A DNA stretch of 64,000 nucleotides, from positions 186,001 through 250,000 of the forward strand of contig CAWHXG010000001.1 of the NCBI GenBank assembly GCA_963833235.1. The letters are read 5' to 3'. This DNA comes from CAWHXG01 sp963833235 (GTDB lineage: Bacteria > Pseudomonadota > Alphaproteobacteria > Rhodobacterales > Rhodobacteraceae). Positions within the stretch are counted from its first letter, which is position 1. The number at the start of each line of letters is the position of its first letter. Of the stretch, positions 55,441 to 63,696 are shown one piece after another. The notes beneath the pieces were generated by a model, which saw only the letters and a list, made by a program, of their open reading frames with translations, was not told the origin of the DNA and did no database searches. The position numbers and the translations under genes were made by a program.

Positions 55441-55997
55441 TCGGCGTGCCGCAAGATCGGCTTGATGCACTCTACGCAGAGACCGACGACCCGTGGAACT
55501 TCCGCACCAGCGCTTACGAGGCCACGAAATACGCCGCCACCCGCGCCGCCCTGCTGCGCCCGCACTACGTCAGCGCGCTGGAGGTCGGATGCGGTAACGG
55601 CGAGCTGGCACGTCGTCTCGCGCCGCTCTGCGGGCACTATATCGGCGTCGATGCGGTGGAAAGCGCCCTCGACGCCGCCAGGCGCGCCGCGCCCGGCGCC
55701 AGCTTCGTCCGCGGCTTTCTGCCTTGTGAGCTGCCCGCCGGCGACCATGATCTGATCGTGCTGTCCGAGATCCTCTACTTCCTCGATGAGGCAAGCCTGA
55801 AGGGTCTGGCCGCCCAGATCGGCCGAAGATGGCCCGCCGGCGAGGTTCTCGCGGTCACCTGGCTCGGTCCTTCGGGCAATCAACTGGAGGGGGCCGATGC
55901 CCTGGATTACTTCGCGCGGAGCTTGCCACCACTCTACACCCAAACGATCGTCGCGAAAGCCGCGAGCTACAGGATCGACAGGTTCGTGGGCTCATGA
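55437..55997 (+). CDS. NodS-like SAM-dependent methyltransferase
   Basis: This 186-residue class I methyltransferase contains the segment YETDDPWNFRTSAYEATKY-like near its start, the SAM-binding LEVGCGNGELARRLAP and an LSEILYFLDE strand. NodS-type enzymes N-methylate the deacetylated sugar of lipo-chitooligosaccharides, which fits the deacetylase just upstream. ATGA overlaps couple it to both neighbours. Confidence 0.82.
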   Translation: MIGVPQDRLDALYAETDDPWNFRTSAYEATKYAATRAALLRPHYVSALEVGCGNGELARRLAPLCGHYIGVDAVESALDAARRAAPGASFVRGFLPCELPAGDHDLIVLSEILYFLDEASLKGLAAQIGRRWPAGEVLAVTWLGPSGNQLEGADALDYFARSLPPLYTQTIVAKAASYRIDRFVGS

Positions 55998-56929
55998 CGC
56001 TGGCCGCAGCCCTCTCGCATCCGGCGATCGACGACATCTGCATTCCGCCCGGATGGGGGCGCGAGACTGCCGTCGTGATCATACCCGCCCGCAACGAAGC
56101 AGCCCGGATCGGGGCCTGTCTCGCCGCCCTGAGCGGGCAGAAGGCCGACGTTCTGGTCATCGCCAACAACTGCACAGATGAGACCGCGGCACGCGCACGG
56201 CAGGCCGGTGCGGCCGTGATCGCTTGTACGATACCCGCGGGCGGTGTGGGGGCCGCGCGGCGGCTGGGCATGGCAGAGACGCTGAACCTACCGTTGGCGT
56301 TCGCAACGGTCTTCACCACGGACGCGGACTGCCTCGTCGCGCCCGACTGGATCGAGGCGAACCGCCGGCACCTGAACGCCGGCGCCGACGCGGTCTGCGG
56401 CCTGGTGCTTCCCATCGCCGAGGAGCACGCCGCGCTGCCGGAGGCGCTGAGGCGCCGCGCCGCCCTCGAAGACCGGTTTCTCGAGCTGAAGGCAGAGTTG
56501 GAGCGGCGCATCATTGGCCACGCCAGTCATCAACAGACCCCTGGCGCCAGCCTTGCCTTCGCCAGAACGGCCTATCTTGCCGCCGGCGGCTTCGATCCCC
56601 TGCCCTCGGGGGAGGACAGGGCAATCGTCCTCCGCCTGAAGGCCGGCGGCCATCGGATTGTGCACTCTCGCGACGTCAAGGTCTGGGCGTCCTGCCGCTT
56701 GAGCGGCCGTGCCCCGGGCGGCATGGCGGTAGCCCTGCGTCAACGTGCCGAAGACCCCCGTGCGCCGCTTTGCCCGGACATCGGTCGCTCGGACGTGGCC
56801 TCGGTTGCAGTTATTCTGGAGGCGCTCGGCCCGCTTCACACCCCGGCTGACCTCCCTCGCGCAATCAGGCTATTGGACGGAGCACTGCAGGGAAATAGAT
56901 TGACCTCGCCGGGTTCGATGAAGGTTTAA
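55994..56929 (+). CDS. Glycosyltransferase family 2
   Basis: This 311-residue enzyme has a GT-A fold: VVIIPARNEAARIGACLAAL, VLVIANNCTDETAA and the metal DxD-type triad FTTDADCLVAPDW. A later HQQTPGASLAFARTAYLAAGGFDPLPSGED segment is the GT2 acceptor-binding block. It is last in the four-gene cluster, its start overlapping the methyltransferase stop. It probably adds or extends the sugar that the other enzymes modify. Confidence 0.88.
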   Translation: MTLAAALSHPAIDDICIPPGWGRETAVVIIPARNEAARIGACLAALSGQKADVLVIANNCTDETAARARQAGAAVIACTIPAGGVGAARRLGMAETLNLPLAFATVFTTDADCLVAPDWIEANRRHLNAGADAVCGLVLPIAEEHAALPEALRRRAALEDRFLELKAELERRIIGHASHQQTPGASLAFARTAYLAAGGFDPLPSGEDRAIVLRLKAGGHRIVHSRDVKVWASCRLSGRAPGGMAVALRQRAEDPRAPLCPDIGRSDVASVAVILEALGPLHTPADLPRAIRLLDGALQGNRLTSPGSMKV

Positions 56930-56999
56930 CGCCTGAATAGGGTGGAGCGCCCCGAGCAGGGGACGGACAAGGTTTCCCCTGAAATACGTCAACGTGACG

Positions 57000-57317
57000 G
57001 CATCACCGTGCTATAGGAAAGCCTTGAAGACCCGCCCTTCACCGACAACATGACCCGCTTCGTGAGTGCCTCCAAGAAGGGCTGGATACACGCTGCGGAG
57101 AACCCGGAAGATGCCGCCGCCATCGACTTCGACAGCCAAGAGATTGGCGCCCGGACCGAGGCCGCTACCACGCATGATACAGGAAACGCCAAACTCACGG
57201 CGGGCTACCGACGGCGCGCTCGACGAGACCGACTATCAGCGCATCGTCGACACTTTTTATCGCCGGCGGCTCCGACAGGGTCATCCAGTCATCTCGCAAT
57301 CGCCCGAAGGCGCCTGA
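57000..57317 (+). pseudogene. Remnant of an NMT1/TauA-type ABC substrate-binding protein
   Basis: The C-terminal part of a nitrate/taurine-type binding protein can be traced: TDNMTRFVSASKKGWIHAAENPEDAAA in one frame, then ALDETDYQRIVDTFY in another and FIAGGSDRVI in a third. No start, signal or N-terminal half is present, and frames change within 150 bases, so it is a decayed fragment. Confidence 0.5.
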
Positions 57318-57919
57318 ATCAGTGTCATCACGGACGCCGCGCACGCCTGAGTGACCGATGTGGCGGGCCCGGTCGCAAGACAGGCCCTGCCACGACGGAT
57401 CGCCGGTGTCCGCTGCAACATCGTCTCTACGTTCTTCAGCGGCGTCGCGAGGACCTCGATCTGGCTCGCCTGCTCCATCTTCAAGTAGAGAAGACCCGAG
57501 CGTGTCGTAACCCTCCCCTTCAAAGCCAAAAACGATGGCTCCGCCCGAGCCGCTCGCACCCTCCGATCCACCCCCCTAGGCTCAACAGTCATTGAATTGT
57601 TCGCAATTGCCGAGGCTGTTCCATTCAAGCTCCCGAATTTCGGGGGTACGGTTCGAGCAATTTGTGCTGGTTGAGGGACACTTAGATGGAGTGACTTCAG
57701 CCATATTTTCCGATGAGCCACGGGGTGACGCACGTTGATGACCGACGCGTCCTGAGCGGAAATATACTCATCAACCGCAAAAGTTCTCTCTAGCGCGATG
57801 CGCCGAAGTAGCACGGTCCCCACAAGACGCCTCACAACCGCTGGAAGGGGTGGAGCGACATGGGTGTCCTTGCTTGAATCATGACAGGGCTTACTACAGG
57901 TGCCCAGACAATAGGACAA
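57281..57919 (-). CDS. Hypothetical protein, doubtful
   Basis: This 212-codon open frame overlaps the remnant above at its end. It contains basic, proline-containing stretches (PPKFGSLNGTASAIANNSMTVEPRGVD) and no recognised domain, signal peptide or transmembrane segment. No convincing ribosome site precedes the ATG. It may be a chance frame or a mobile-element passenger; the opposite strand also reads through much of the same stretch. Confidence 0.25.
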   Translation of the reverse strand: MSYCLGTCSKPCHDSSKDTHVAPPLPAVVRRLVGTVLLRRIALERTFAVDEYISAQDASVINVRHPVAHRKIWLKSLHLSVPQPAQIARTVPPKFGSLNGTASAIANNSMTVEPRGVDRRVRAARAEPSFLALKGRVTTRSGLLYLKMEQASQIEVLATPLKNVETMLQRTPAIRRGRACLATGPATSVTQACAASVMTLIQAPSGDCEMTG

Positions 57920-58046
57920 ACTCTATCGACGCCACATCCTTGAAAGTACATCGCATGGCCTCCACCCCGCGGTCGAGAAAGGGGGGCGTCGTCGTCTGAT
58001 TGGGCGGTCGAAGGTGGGATGAATAAGAAGCTGCACGCTGTCACGG

Positions 58047-58583
58047 ATGCTTACAACGGACGGTGAGAGGCGATCTGAACCCGTTCGATACATCGAGTTT
58101 GCTGACGGCAAAACGTTGGTTGAAGGAGCGTTCAAGAGGGCCGACGAATTGCAGGCGGCAATACAATCTGGAAGGTCTCAGGTGCTTATCACTACTCTGG
58201 ATGACACCTTGCTGAATCTTCTTCGTGAGTATTCTTCGTCGAACAATAAGCTAGTCACATATCTGGAGCATTGCGGCGACTATAGGGTTATTCGACAAGC
58301 GGAAAAATCCGGCCATATGGTCTTAGGCCATGCTGATTTTGTTGGTGGCCTTGAGTTCAATGTCGTTGTCGTCGTTGGGGTGGACAAAGGTAGAGTACCT
58401 AAGGAAGGCGAGACTGAGAACTCCAATTCCCGCAGTTTTGCGTCATACGCAGCGCACAATCGCTTGTATGTTGCTTCGTCGCGTGCGCGGTATGCCCTAG
58501 ACGTTTTGGGTGTTCAGTCGCGTGGACCCAGTGAGTTGCTCACAGTCGCAGCAGGCAATGGACTAATTGATGGTTCTGACTGA
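58047..58583 (+). CDS. Truncated UvrD/Rep-type helicase, C-terminal part
   Basis: This 178-residue frame carries the end of a superfamily 1 helicase: motif V region GHADFVGGLEFNVVVVVGVD and motif VI-like HNRLYVASSRAR. The N-terminal ATPase part (Walker A, motifs Ia-IV) is missing and the DNA upstream is decayed. Codon use is lower in GC than its neighbours (many codons end in T or A), which points to horizontal origin. Such C-terminal halves come from DNA repair or phage-defence helicases; the system cannot be named from the fragment. Confidence 0.6.
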   Translation: MLTTDGERRSEPVRYIEFADGKTLVEGAFKRADELQAAIQSGRSQVLITTLDDTLLNLLREYSSSNNKLVTYLEHCGDYRVIRQAEKSGHMVLGHADFVGGLEFNVVVVVGVDKGRVPKEGETENSNSRSFASYAAHNRLYVASSRARYALDVLGVQSRGPSELLTVAAGNGLIDGSD

Positions 58584-59066
58584 AATGGTTAAATGCAAGG
58601 CCCTTCGCGCCGCAGTGCTACGCCGTATTGCCCGCCTATCGCTTTCGATCATACCTGCGTCTGGAAAAAGGCTGGCTGAATGACCGCTTCTGCAGTTGGT
58701 CAAGAGCGTGCTCGCGGCTGCGGCGAACTTCCGGAATCCGCTCAACCCGGCCATCATTCCCGGGATAACGAATAGTTGTTTCCTCGGAACGGCGGGTTCC
58801 GTCGCTTTACCAAACGACAGCTTTCTGAGTGCTTGTGGCTCCCCCACCTGGTCGAGAGGGGCTACCCCTCTCGACGCTCTCCCCGTTGATGCATTCGAAC
58901 AGATTTTGTCGTCAGGCGGGTCCTGACGCGTGGCAATGACAGCTTGAGGCTGGCGGGCCGGGTTCATCGTCTTCGTGCACGCGCCGGGTGTCGCGCACGA
59001 AGACGAAGCCCCAACCCTCGGGGTGAGATCGGGAGGTGCGGCGATAGCAATCGTAAGGAGGTCGAG
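58584..59066. other. Interval between the helicase fragment and the PemK-like gene
   Basis: About 480 bases with no supported gene. It holds the inverted repeat at 58967-59005 and, at 59054-59062, a perfect TAAGGAGGT ribosome site for the next gene. No antitoxin-like gene was found upstream of the PemK-like gene. Confidence 0.5.
58967..59005. repeat. Inverted repeat (12-bp arms)
   Basis: The left arm TCGTCTTCGTGC (58967-58978) and the right arm GCACGAAGACGA (58994-59005) are perfect reverse complements with a 15-base loop. It could form a strong hairpin, either terminating transcription from the left or serving as an operator for the following gene. Confidence 0.7.
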
Positions 59067-59609
59067 ATGTTCGACAGCACACCCACCGTAAATTCCATGA
59101 TGACCGAAGCTTGGCGTGACCATGCCAGCCATGGCGACATCGTCTCGTTCCGCTTTCCTCTCGCTGAGGAAGGCAGCGCTGGACGTCCCAAGGCGCGGCC
59201 CTGCCTGATCCTCGATATAGAGGAGAAGGGCGGCCAGCGCTTCGCGCTGATCGTGTACGGCACCACGTCGCGACGACGTTCCAACGCCGGCTACGAGGTG
59301 CACGTCCATCGCCGGGCCGACTACATCGCGGCTGGCCTGAACGAGCCGACGCGCTTCGTGGGCGCGCGCCGCGTGCTTGTGCCGCTGACCCATAGTGGGT
59401 TCGTGATCTGTGGGGCTACCGGCTCCGCGGTGCTCGGACGGCTCGACGGCAATCCGTTCGACGCCATGAACGCCGTGCGCGGCCGCATTCACGCGCTGCG
59501 CGACATCGCCGAGGATCGCCGGCAGGCGCGCCGATGCGGTTCGCCCATCAGAACCAGCCAGCGGCGGACACGCCCGACCTTCCTTGGGCGGAAGGAGGCG
59601 CGGGGATGA
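59067..59609 (+). CDS. PemK/MazF-like plasmid-maintenance toxin-family protein
   Basis: This 180-residue protein has the PemK-like pattern HGDIVSFRFPLAEEGSAGRPKARPCLILDIE and an internal VYGTTSRRRSN segment, as in the branch of the family that runs GDIV...RP..LVL. The ATG at 59067 is chosen because TAAGGAGGT precedes it at ideal spacing. The stop overlaps the next ATG (ATGA). No typical antitoxin lies upstream, so the partner, if any, is the downstream gene. The family call is moderate. Confidence 0.6.
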   Translation: MFDSTPTVNSMMTEAWRDHASHGDIVSFRFPLAEEGSAGRPKARPCLILDIEEKGGQRFALIVYGTTSRRRSNAGYEVHVHRRADYIAAGLNEPTRFVGARRVLVPLTHSGFVICGATGSAVLGRLDGNPFDAMNAVRGRIHALRDIAEDRRQARRCGSPIRTSQRRTRPTFLGRKEARG

Positions 59610-60054
59610 CCATCCAAGCACCAAAAACCTCTTCGAGAGGTTGGTCGAACACTCCCGCGCGTTCCTCGCGCTGTATCGGTCGATGGATTCGCACCTGCTG
59701 TCCGATGTGTTGCCGCATCTCGACGAGCCCGCCCGTTGGATCGTGCGAGACCTCATCGAGCACATTCAGGAAGAGGATGCCGTGCATCCCGATCTGCTCG
59801 TCTATCTGGACACGTCGATCGTCGCGGTCCGCAAAGCCATCGAAGCCGGGAGGATTGTCAAGCAGTCCCCCATCCCGCGCGAACGGCTGATCGGATGCTC
59901 CGAGGCGTTCGATACCGAGACCACCTACAGTCCGGCCGCGGCGGCGCTCCAGGTCGCCCTGCCTCCGGTCGAGCGCCTATTCCAGGCCGCTCGAGAGATG
60001 CACGAGTTCGCGGAGGCGATCCGGCTGGGGCTGAAACTGGTCCACACGGAGTGA
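59606..60054 (+). pseudogene. Hypothetical protein coupled to the PemK-like gene, one frameshift
   Basis: The ATG at 59606 overlaps the preceding stop and follows GGAGG. After MTIQAPK the frame is lost at a run of five A's (59623-59627). With six A's it would continue NLFERLVEHSRAFLALYRSM to a stop at 60054, giving 149 residues. The corrected protein is helical and acidic (LIEHIQEEDAVHPDLLVYLDTS) with no family that I recognise. It could be a partner or antitoxin of the PemK-like protein. Confidence 0.5.
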
Positions 60055-60721
60055 TCCAGCGGCGCGCGTCCGGCGCGCGCCGTCCTTGAGGGCCCAAGAG
60101 CCTCGCCGCCGGGCCGGATCACCCGGCGGTCGGCGCGCCGACATCCGTCCCTCTGCTGCTCCCGTCGGCGCGCTACCTTTGCTCAAGAACGCAGAGGAAC
60201 GATAGTCAGCGATGAACTTGTCAGCCCGTCGTCAACAGGATTTAGCGTCGGCGACCTGCATCAGCCGCAAACCAGAAAACGTCTCGCCGCCCGAGCTTGG
60301 GATCAAGCCCGCCAGCCCGCAAGGATTTCTATGCGTCAGGTGGGGCCGTGCCGAGGTCAATGTGGAGCAAAATGTGTAGCAAAAACGTCATCGCTCATGG
60401 CGTCTGTCGACGAAATCCCTTATTTGATTGGCCTCGGCGAGAATATGCAAATTGAAAGTGGCGGAGGGGATGGGCCTGATATCCAACGCTCTCCATTACC
60501 TAAATTATTGTATTACCTTGACTTCCGACATCGCGCTCGCAGAGCAGGTCCTTGATGTTCCGCAGCGAAATCGAAAGGCGAACACACATAAGTGCCGCCA
60601 GACGAATAAACTCTGGGTTCAGCTTAAATCAGTTAATAGGGCTGGGTAGGGTCATGCGCCGACGTTATCGAGCCCACTGCCCCGTCTCGAGCCAGGCTTA
60701 ACTGACAAAACCCAACGGCCA
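60055..60721. other. Intergenic region
   Basis: About 670 bases between convergent transcription units. No gene is supported; short plus-strand frames near 60331-60649 lack ribosome sites and known motifs. The base composition drops after about 60400 (for example the AT-rich stretch near 60480-60530), similar to the helicase-fragment area. Confidence 0.4.
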
Positions 60722-62749
60722 TCAAATGCGAGCCGCTAGTCGCGTGCCCTGGTCGATTGCCCGTTTCGCGTCGAGTTCCCGGGCCTCGTCCGCGCCGCCG
60801 ATGACATGAGGGGACATGCCCCGGGACATCAGAGCGGCTGCGAGGCGGTTGTTAGGCTCCTGCCCGGCGCAGAGCACAACGGTGTCCGCCAGAATGAGCC
60901 GGGGCGCACTCCCGGCCGCACCCTGTCGGATCACGAGGCCCTCGGGCGTGATCGCCTCATAGCTGAGATCGGACAGGGTCTCGACTTCCTTCATCCGGAG
61001 CCAGCTGCGATGAATCCAGCCGGTCGTCTGCCCAAGCGTCGCACCGGGCTTGCCGGCCCGGCGCTGAAGCAGCGTGATGGACCGGGCGGGCGGCACTGGC
61101 CGAGGGCCATCCGGCGCGAGGCCCCCCGCGGCACGGGCCGGGTCTGCGACACCCCATTCCCGCATCCACAGTGGGAGATCCTCGGTCGCGGACGGGCCAT
61201 TCTGCACGAGGAAACTCGCCATGTCGAAACCGATGCCCCCGGCACCGACGATCGCCACGCGCGCGCCGACCTCTGCGCCGCCTGCCAGGACATCGACATA
61301 GCTAAGAACATGCGGCAGATTCTGGCCCGGGATGGCCGGGTTGCGGGGCGACACGCCGGTGGCCACCACCACCTCGTCGAATGGGGCCAGCATCGCGGCC
61401 TCCGCCCGCAGGCCGAGGCGCAGCGTGACGCCTGCTCGGGCCAGCCTGCGTTCGTACCACGCCACTAGGCCGTCGAACTCCTCCTTGCCCGGAATCCGGC
61501 GGGCCATGTTGAGCTGCCCGCCGATCTGCGTGGCCGCTTCGAAGAGGGTAACGTCATGGCCCCGTTCGGCGGCCGTGATGGCGGCGGCCAGACCCGCCGG
61601 CCCGGCACCCACTACGGCCACGCGCTTGCGCGCCGGCGCAGGGGTCAGGATCAGTTCGGTCTCGCGGCAGGCGCGGGGATTGACGAGGCAGGACGCGCGC
61701 AAGCCCCGGAACGAATGGTCGAGGCAGGCCTGGTTGCAGGCGATGCACGGCGCGATCTGGTTGGGCTGGTCAGCGGCGGCCTTAGCGATGAACCGTGCAT
61801 CCGCGAGCCAGGGCCGCGCCATCGACACCATGTCGGCGCACCCCTCGGCCAGCACCGCCTCGGCCGTCTCGGGCGTGTTGATCCGGTTGGAAGCGACCAG
61901 CGGGATCGTCACTTGCCCCATTAGCCGCTGCGTCACCCAGGCAAAGGCCCGGCGCGGCACGGAGGTTGCGATAGTAGGGATGCGCGCCTCGTGCCAGCCG
62001 ATGCCCGTGTTGACGATCGTGGCGCCGGCCGCCTCGACGGCCTGGGCCAAGTGAACCACCTCCTCCCAGCTTTGCCCGTCGGGCACGAGATCGAGCAGGG
62101 AAATCCGGTAGATCAGGATGAAATCCGGCCCGACGGCGGCACGGCAACGGCGCACGACCTCTACCGGCAGTCGCATCCGGTTTTCGCAGGACCCGCCCCA
62201 GCGATCAGTGCGCCGGTTGGTGTGCCGCGCGAGGAACTGGTTGATGAGATAGCCTTCGGAGCCCATGATCTCGACACCGTCGAACCCCGCCTCGCGCGCC
62301 CGCATCGCGGCAGTCACCATGTCGGAGATTTGCGTCTCTATGCCGGCTTCGTCGAGTTCCCGGGGCGGATGGGGCGAGATCGGCGACTTGATGGCGGAGG
62401 GGGCCACTGCGGTCGGCGCAAAGGCATAGCGCCCGGCATGAAGGATCTGCATGGCGATCCGGCCGCCGGCGCTATGCACAGCATCGGTCACGATACGGTT
62501 GTTGGCGATGTCTGCTGCATCGAAGAGACCCGCCGCCCCTGGTAGCACCGCGCCCTCGGCGTTGGGCGCCATGCCGCCCGTCACGATGAGCGCCGCGCCG
62601 CCTTCCGCCCGCTCCGCGTAGAAACGTGCGGCGGCTTGCCAGTCGCCGGCTTCTTCAAGGCCCGTATGCATCGAGCCCATGATCGCGCGGTTGGGCAGCG
62701 TAAGAAAGCCAAGGTCGAGCGGCGATAGAAGATGTGGGAAGGGTGCCAT
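60722..62749 (-). CDS. NADH:flavin oxidoreductase, 2,4-dienoyl-CoA reductase (FadH) type
   Basis: This 675-residue enzyme joins an N-terminal FMN barrel (old yellow enzyme type, with MQILHAGRYA and MGSEGYLINQFLARHTNRR) to a 4Fe-4S site (cysteines in CIACNQACLDHS and SCLVNP) and a C-terminal FAD/NAD(P) domain (VAVVGAGPAGLAAAI). This is the FadH/trimethylamine-dehydrogenase layout. The ATG at 62749 is preferred because GGAGG precedes it by eight bases; an ATG at 62767 is also in frame. FadH-type reduction of dienoyl-CoA is likely, but demethylase relatives share the fold. Confidence 0.85.
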   Translation of the reverse strand: MAPFPHLLSPLDLGFLTLPNRAIMGSMHTGLEEAGDWQAAARFYAERAEGGAALIVTGGMAPNAEGAVLPGAAGLFDAADIANNRIVTDAVHSAGGRIAMQILHAGRYAFAPTAVAPSAIKSPISPHPPRELDEAGIETQISDMVTAAMRAREAGFDGVEIMGSEGYLINQFLARHTNRRTDRWGGSCENRMRLPVEVVRRCRAAVGPDFILIYRISLLDLVPDGQSWEEVVHLAQAVEAAGATIVNTGIGWHEARIPTIATSVPRRAFAWVTQRLMGQVTIPLVASNRINTPETAEAVLAEGCADMVSMARPWLADARFIAKAAADQPNQIAPCIACNQACLDHSFRGLRASCLVNPRACRETELILTPAPARKRVAVVGAGPAGLAAAITAAERGHDVTLFEAATQIGGQLNMARRIPGKEEFDGLVAWYERRLARAGVTLRLGLRAEAAMLAPFDEVVVATGVSPRNPAIPGQNLPHVLSYVDVLAGGAEVGARVAIVGAGGIGFDMASFLVQNGPSATEDLPLWMREWGVADPARAAGGLAPDGPRPVPPARSITLLQRRAGKPGATLGQTTGWIHRSWLRMKEVETLSDLSYEAITPEGLVIRQGAAGSAPRLILADTVVLCAGQEPNNRLAAALMSRGMSPHVIGGADEARELDAKRAIDQGTRLAARI

Positions 62750-62826
62750 TGCCGCTGCCTCCGTCATTGCGATTGCTTGGGATTTGCGTGCCGCCTCGCT
62801 ATGCCTGCCGAAGCGGGAGGACCGAC

Positions 62827-63624
62827 ATGCAACAAGCTATGGATTTCGGCGCGGAAAGCGCGGCGCTTGCCAAGGATCTGGCGCGGCTGGCGCCCGAGGA
62901 CTGGACCCGGCCCACCGAGTTCAAGGGCTGGACGCCCGACGACATCCTTGTGCACCTGCATTTCTGGAACATGGCACAGGACCGCGCGCTGACCGATCCG
63001 GACGAGTTCCGGGCCGATCTCGAGACCGTTGTTCGGGCCGTGGCCGAGGGACGGGGGCGCGCGGCGGAAAACGCGCACGTCGGACTCCGCGGCGGCAAGC
63101 TTCTCGAAACCTGGCGTACGCGGGCCGCCGAAATGGCCGCGCGTTGGCGAACGGTCGATCCGAAGGCGCGCGTGCCTTGGGTCGGTCCGGACATGTCGGC
63201 GCGTTCCGCGATGACGGCCCGGCAGATGGAGACCTGGGCGCACGGTTTGGCGATCTACGACCTGATGGGGTGGGATCGGGCGGAACATGACCGCCTGCGC
63301 AATGTGGTGCATCTGGGGGTTTCCGCCTTTTCCTGGTCGTTCCATGTTCAAGGTCTCGCCCCGCCCGAACACATGCCGTTTCTTCTCCTCACCGCGCCGT
63401 CCGGCAAGATCTGGGCGTATGGCGACCCCGCCTCCGAGGCGCGGATCGAGGGCGCCGCCGCAGATTTTGCCAAGGTCGTGACCCAGACCCGCAACATCGC
63501 CGACACTTCGCTTGCCGTGTCGGGCCCAGTGGCCGAACTTTGGATGCGCCGCGCTCAGTGCTTTGCCGGGCCGAGGGAAACGCCGCCTCCCCCCGGGACC
63601 CGCTTTCGGCGCGACAAAAGCTGA
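62827..63624 (+). CDS. TIGR03084-type protein (mycothiol-isomerase-like/DinB fold)
   Basis: This 265-residue protein has the DinB-like four-helix fold of mycothiol-dependent maleylpyruvate isomerases: an N-terminal helix pair with GWTPDDILVHLHFWN, RQMETWAHGLAIYDLMG with a metal-binding His, and a C-terminal domain. It matches the TIGR03084 group that accompanies acyl-CoA metabolism genes. The ATG at 62827 follows GGGAGGA. The phosphotransferase gene follows at 72 bases. The reaction is not known. Confidence 0.75.
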   Translation: MQQAMDFGAESAALAKDLARLAPEDWTRPTEFKGWTPDDILVHLHFWNMAQDRALTDPDEFRADLETVVRAVAEGRGRAAENAHVGLRGGKLLETWRTRAAEMAARWRTVDPKARVPWVGPDMSARSAMTARQMETWAHGLAIYDLMGWDRAEHDRLRNVVHLGVSAFSWSFHVQGLAPPEHMPFLLLTAPSGKIWAYGDPASEARIEGAAADFAKVVTQTRNIADTSLAVSGPVAELWMRRAQCFAGPRETPPPPGTRFRRDKS

Positions 63625-63696
63625 CGATTTCGTCGGACGTTTCTGTTTGACTCTACATCCGGCCGCACGCTTTAATCAAGCCTCGGGAGGAGCGGC

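Noticed and set aside
59534..59890. Frame beginning MRFAHQNQ overlapping the end of the PemK-like gene
   Set aside because: It is Arg/Ser/Pro-rich out-of-frame reading; only its internal ATG at 59606 is used, with a frame correction.
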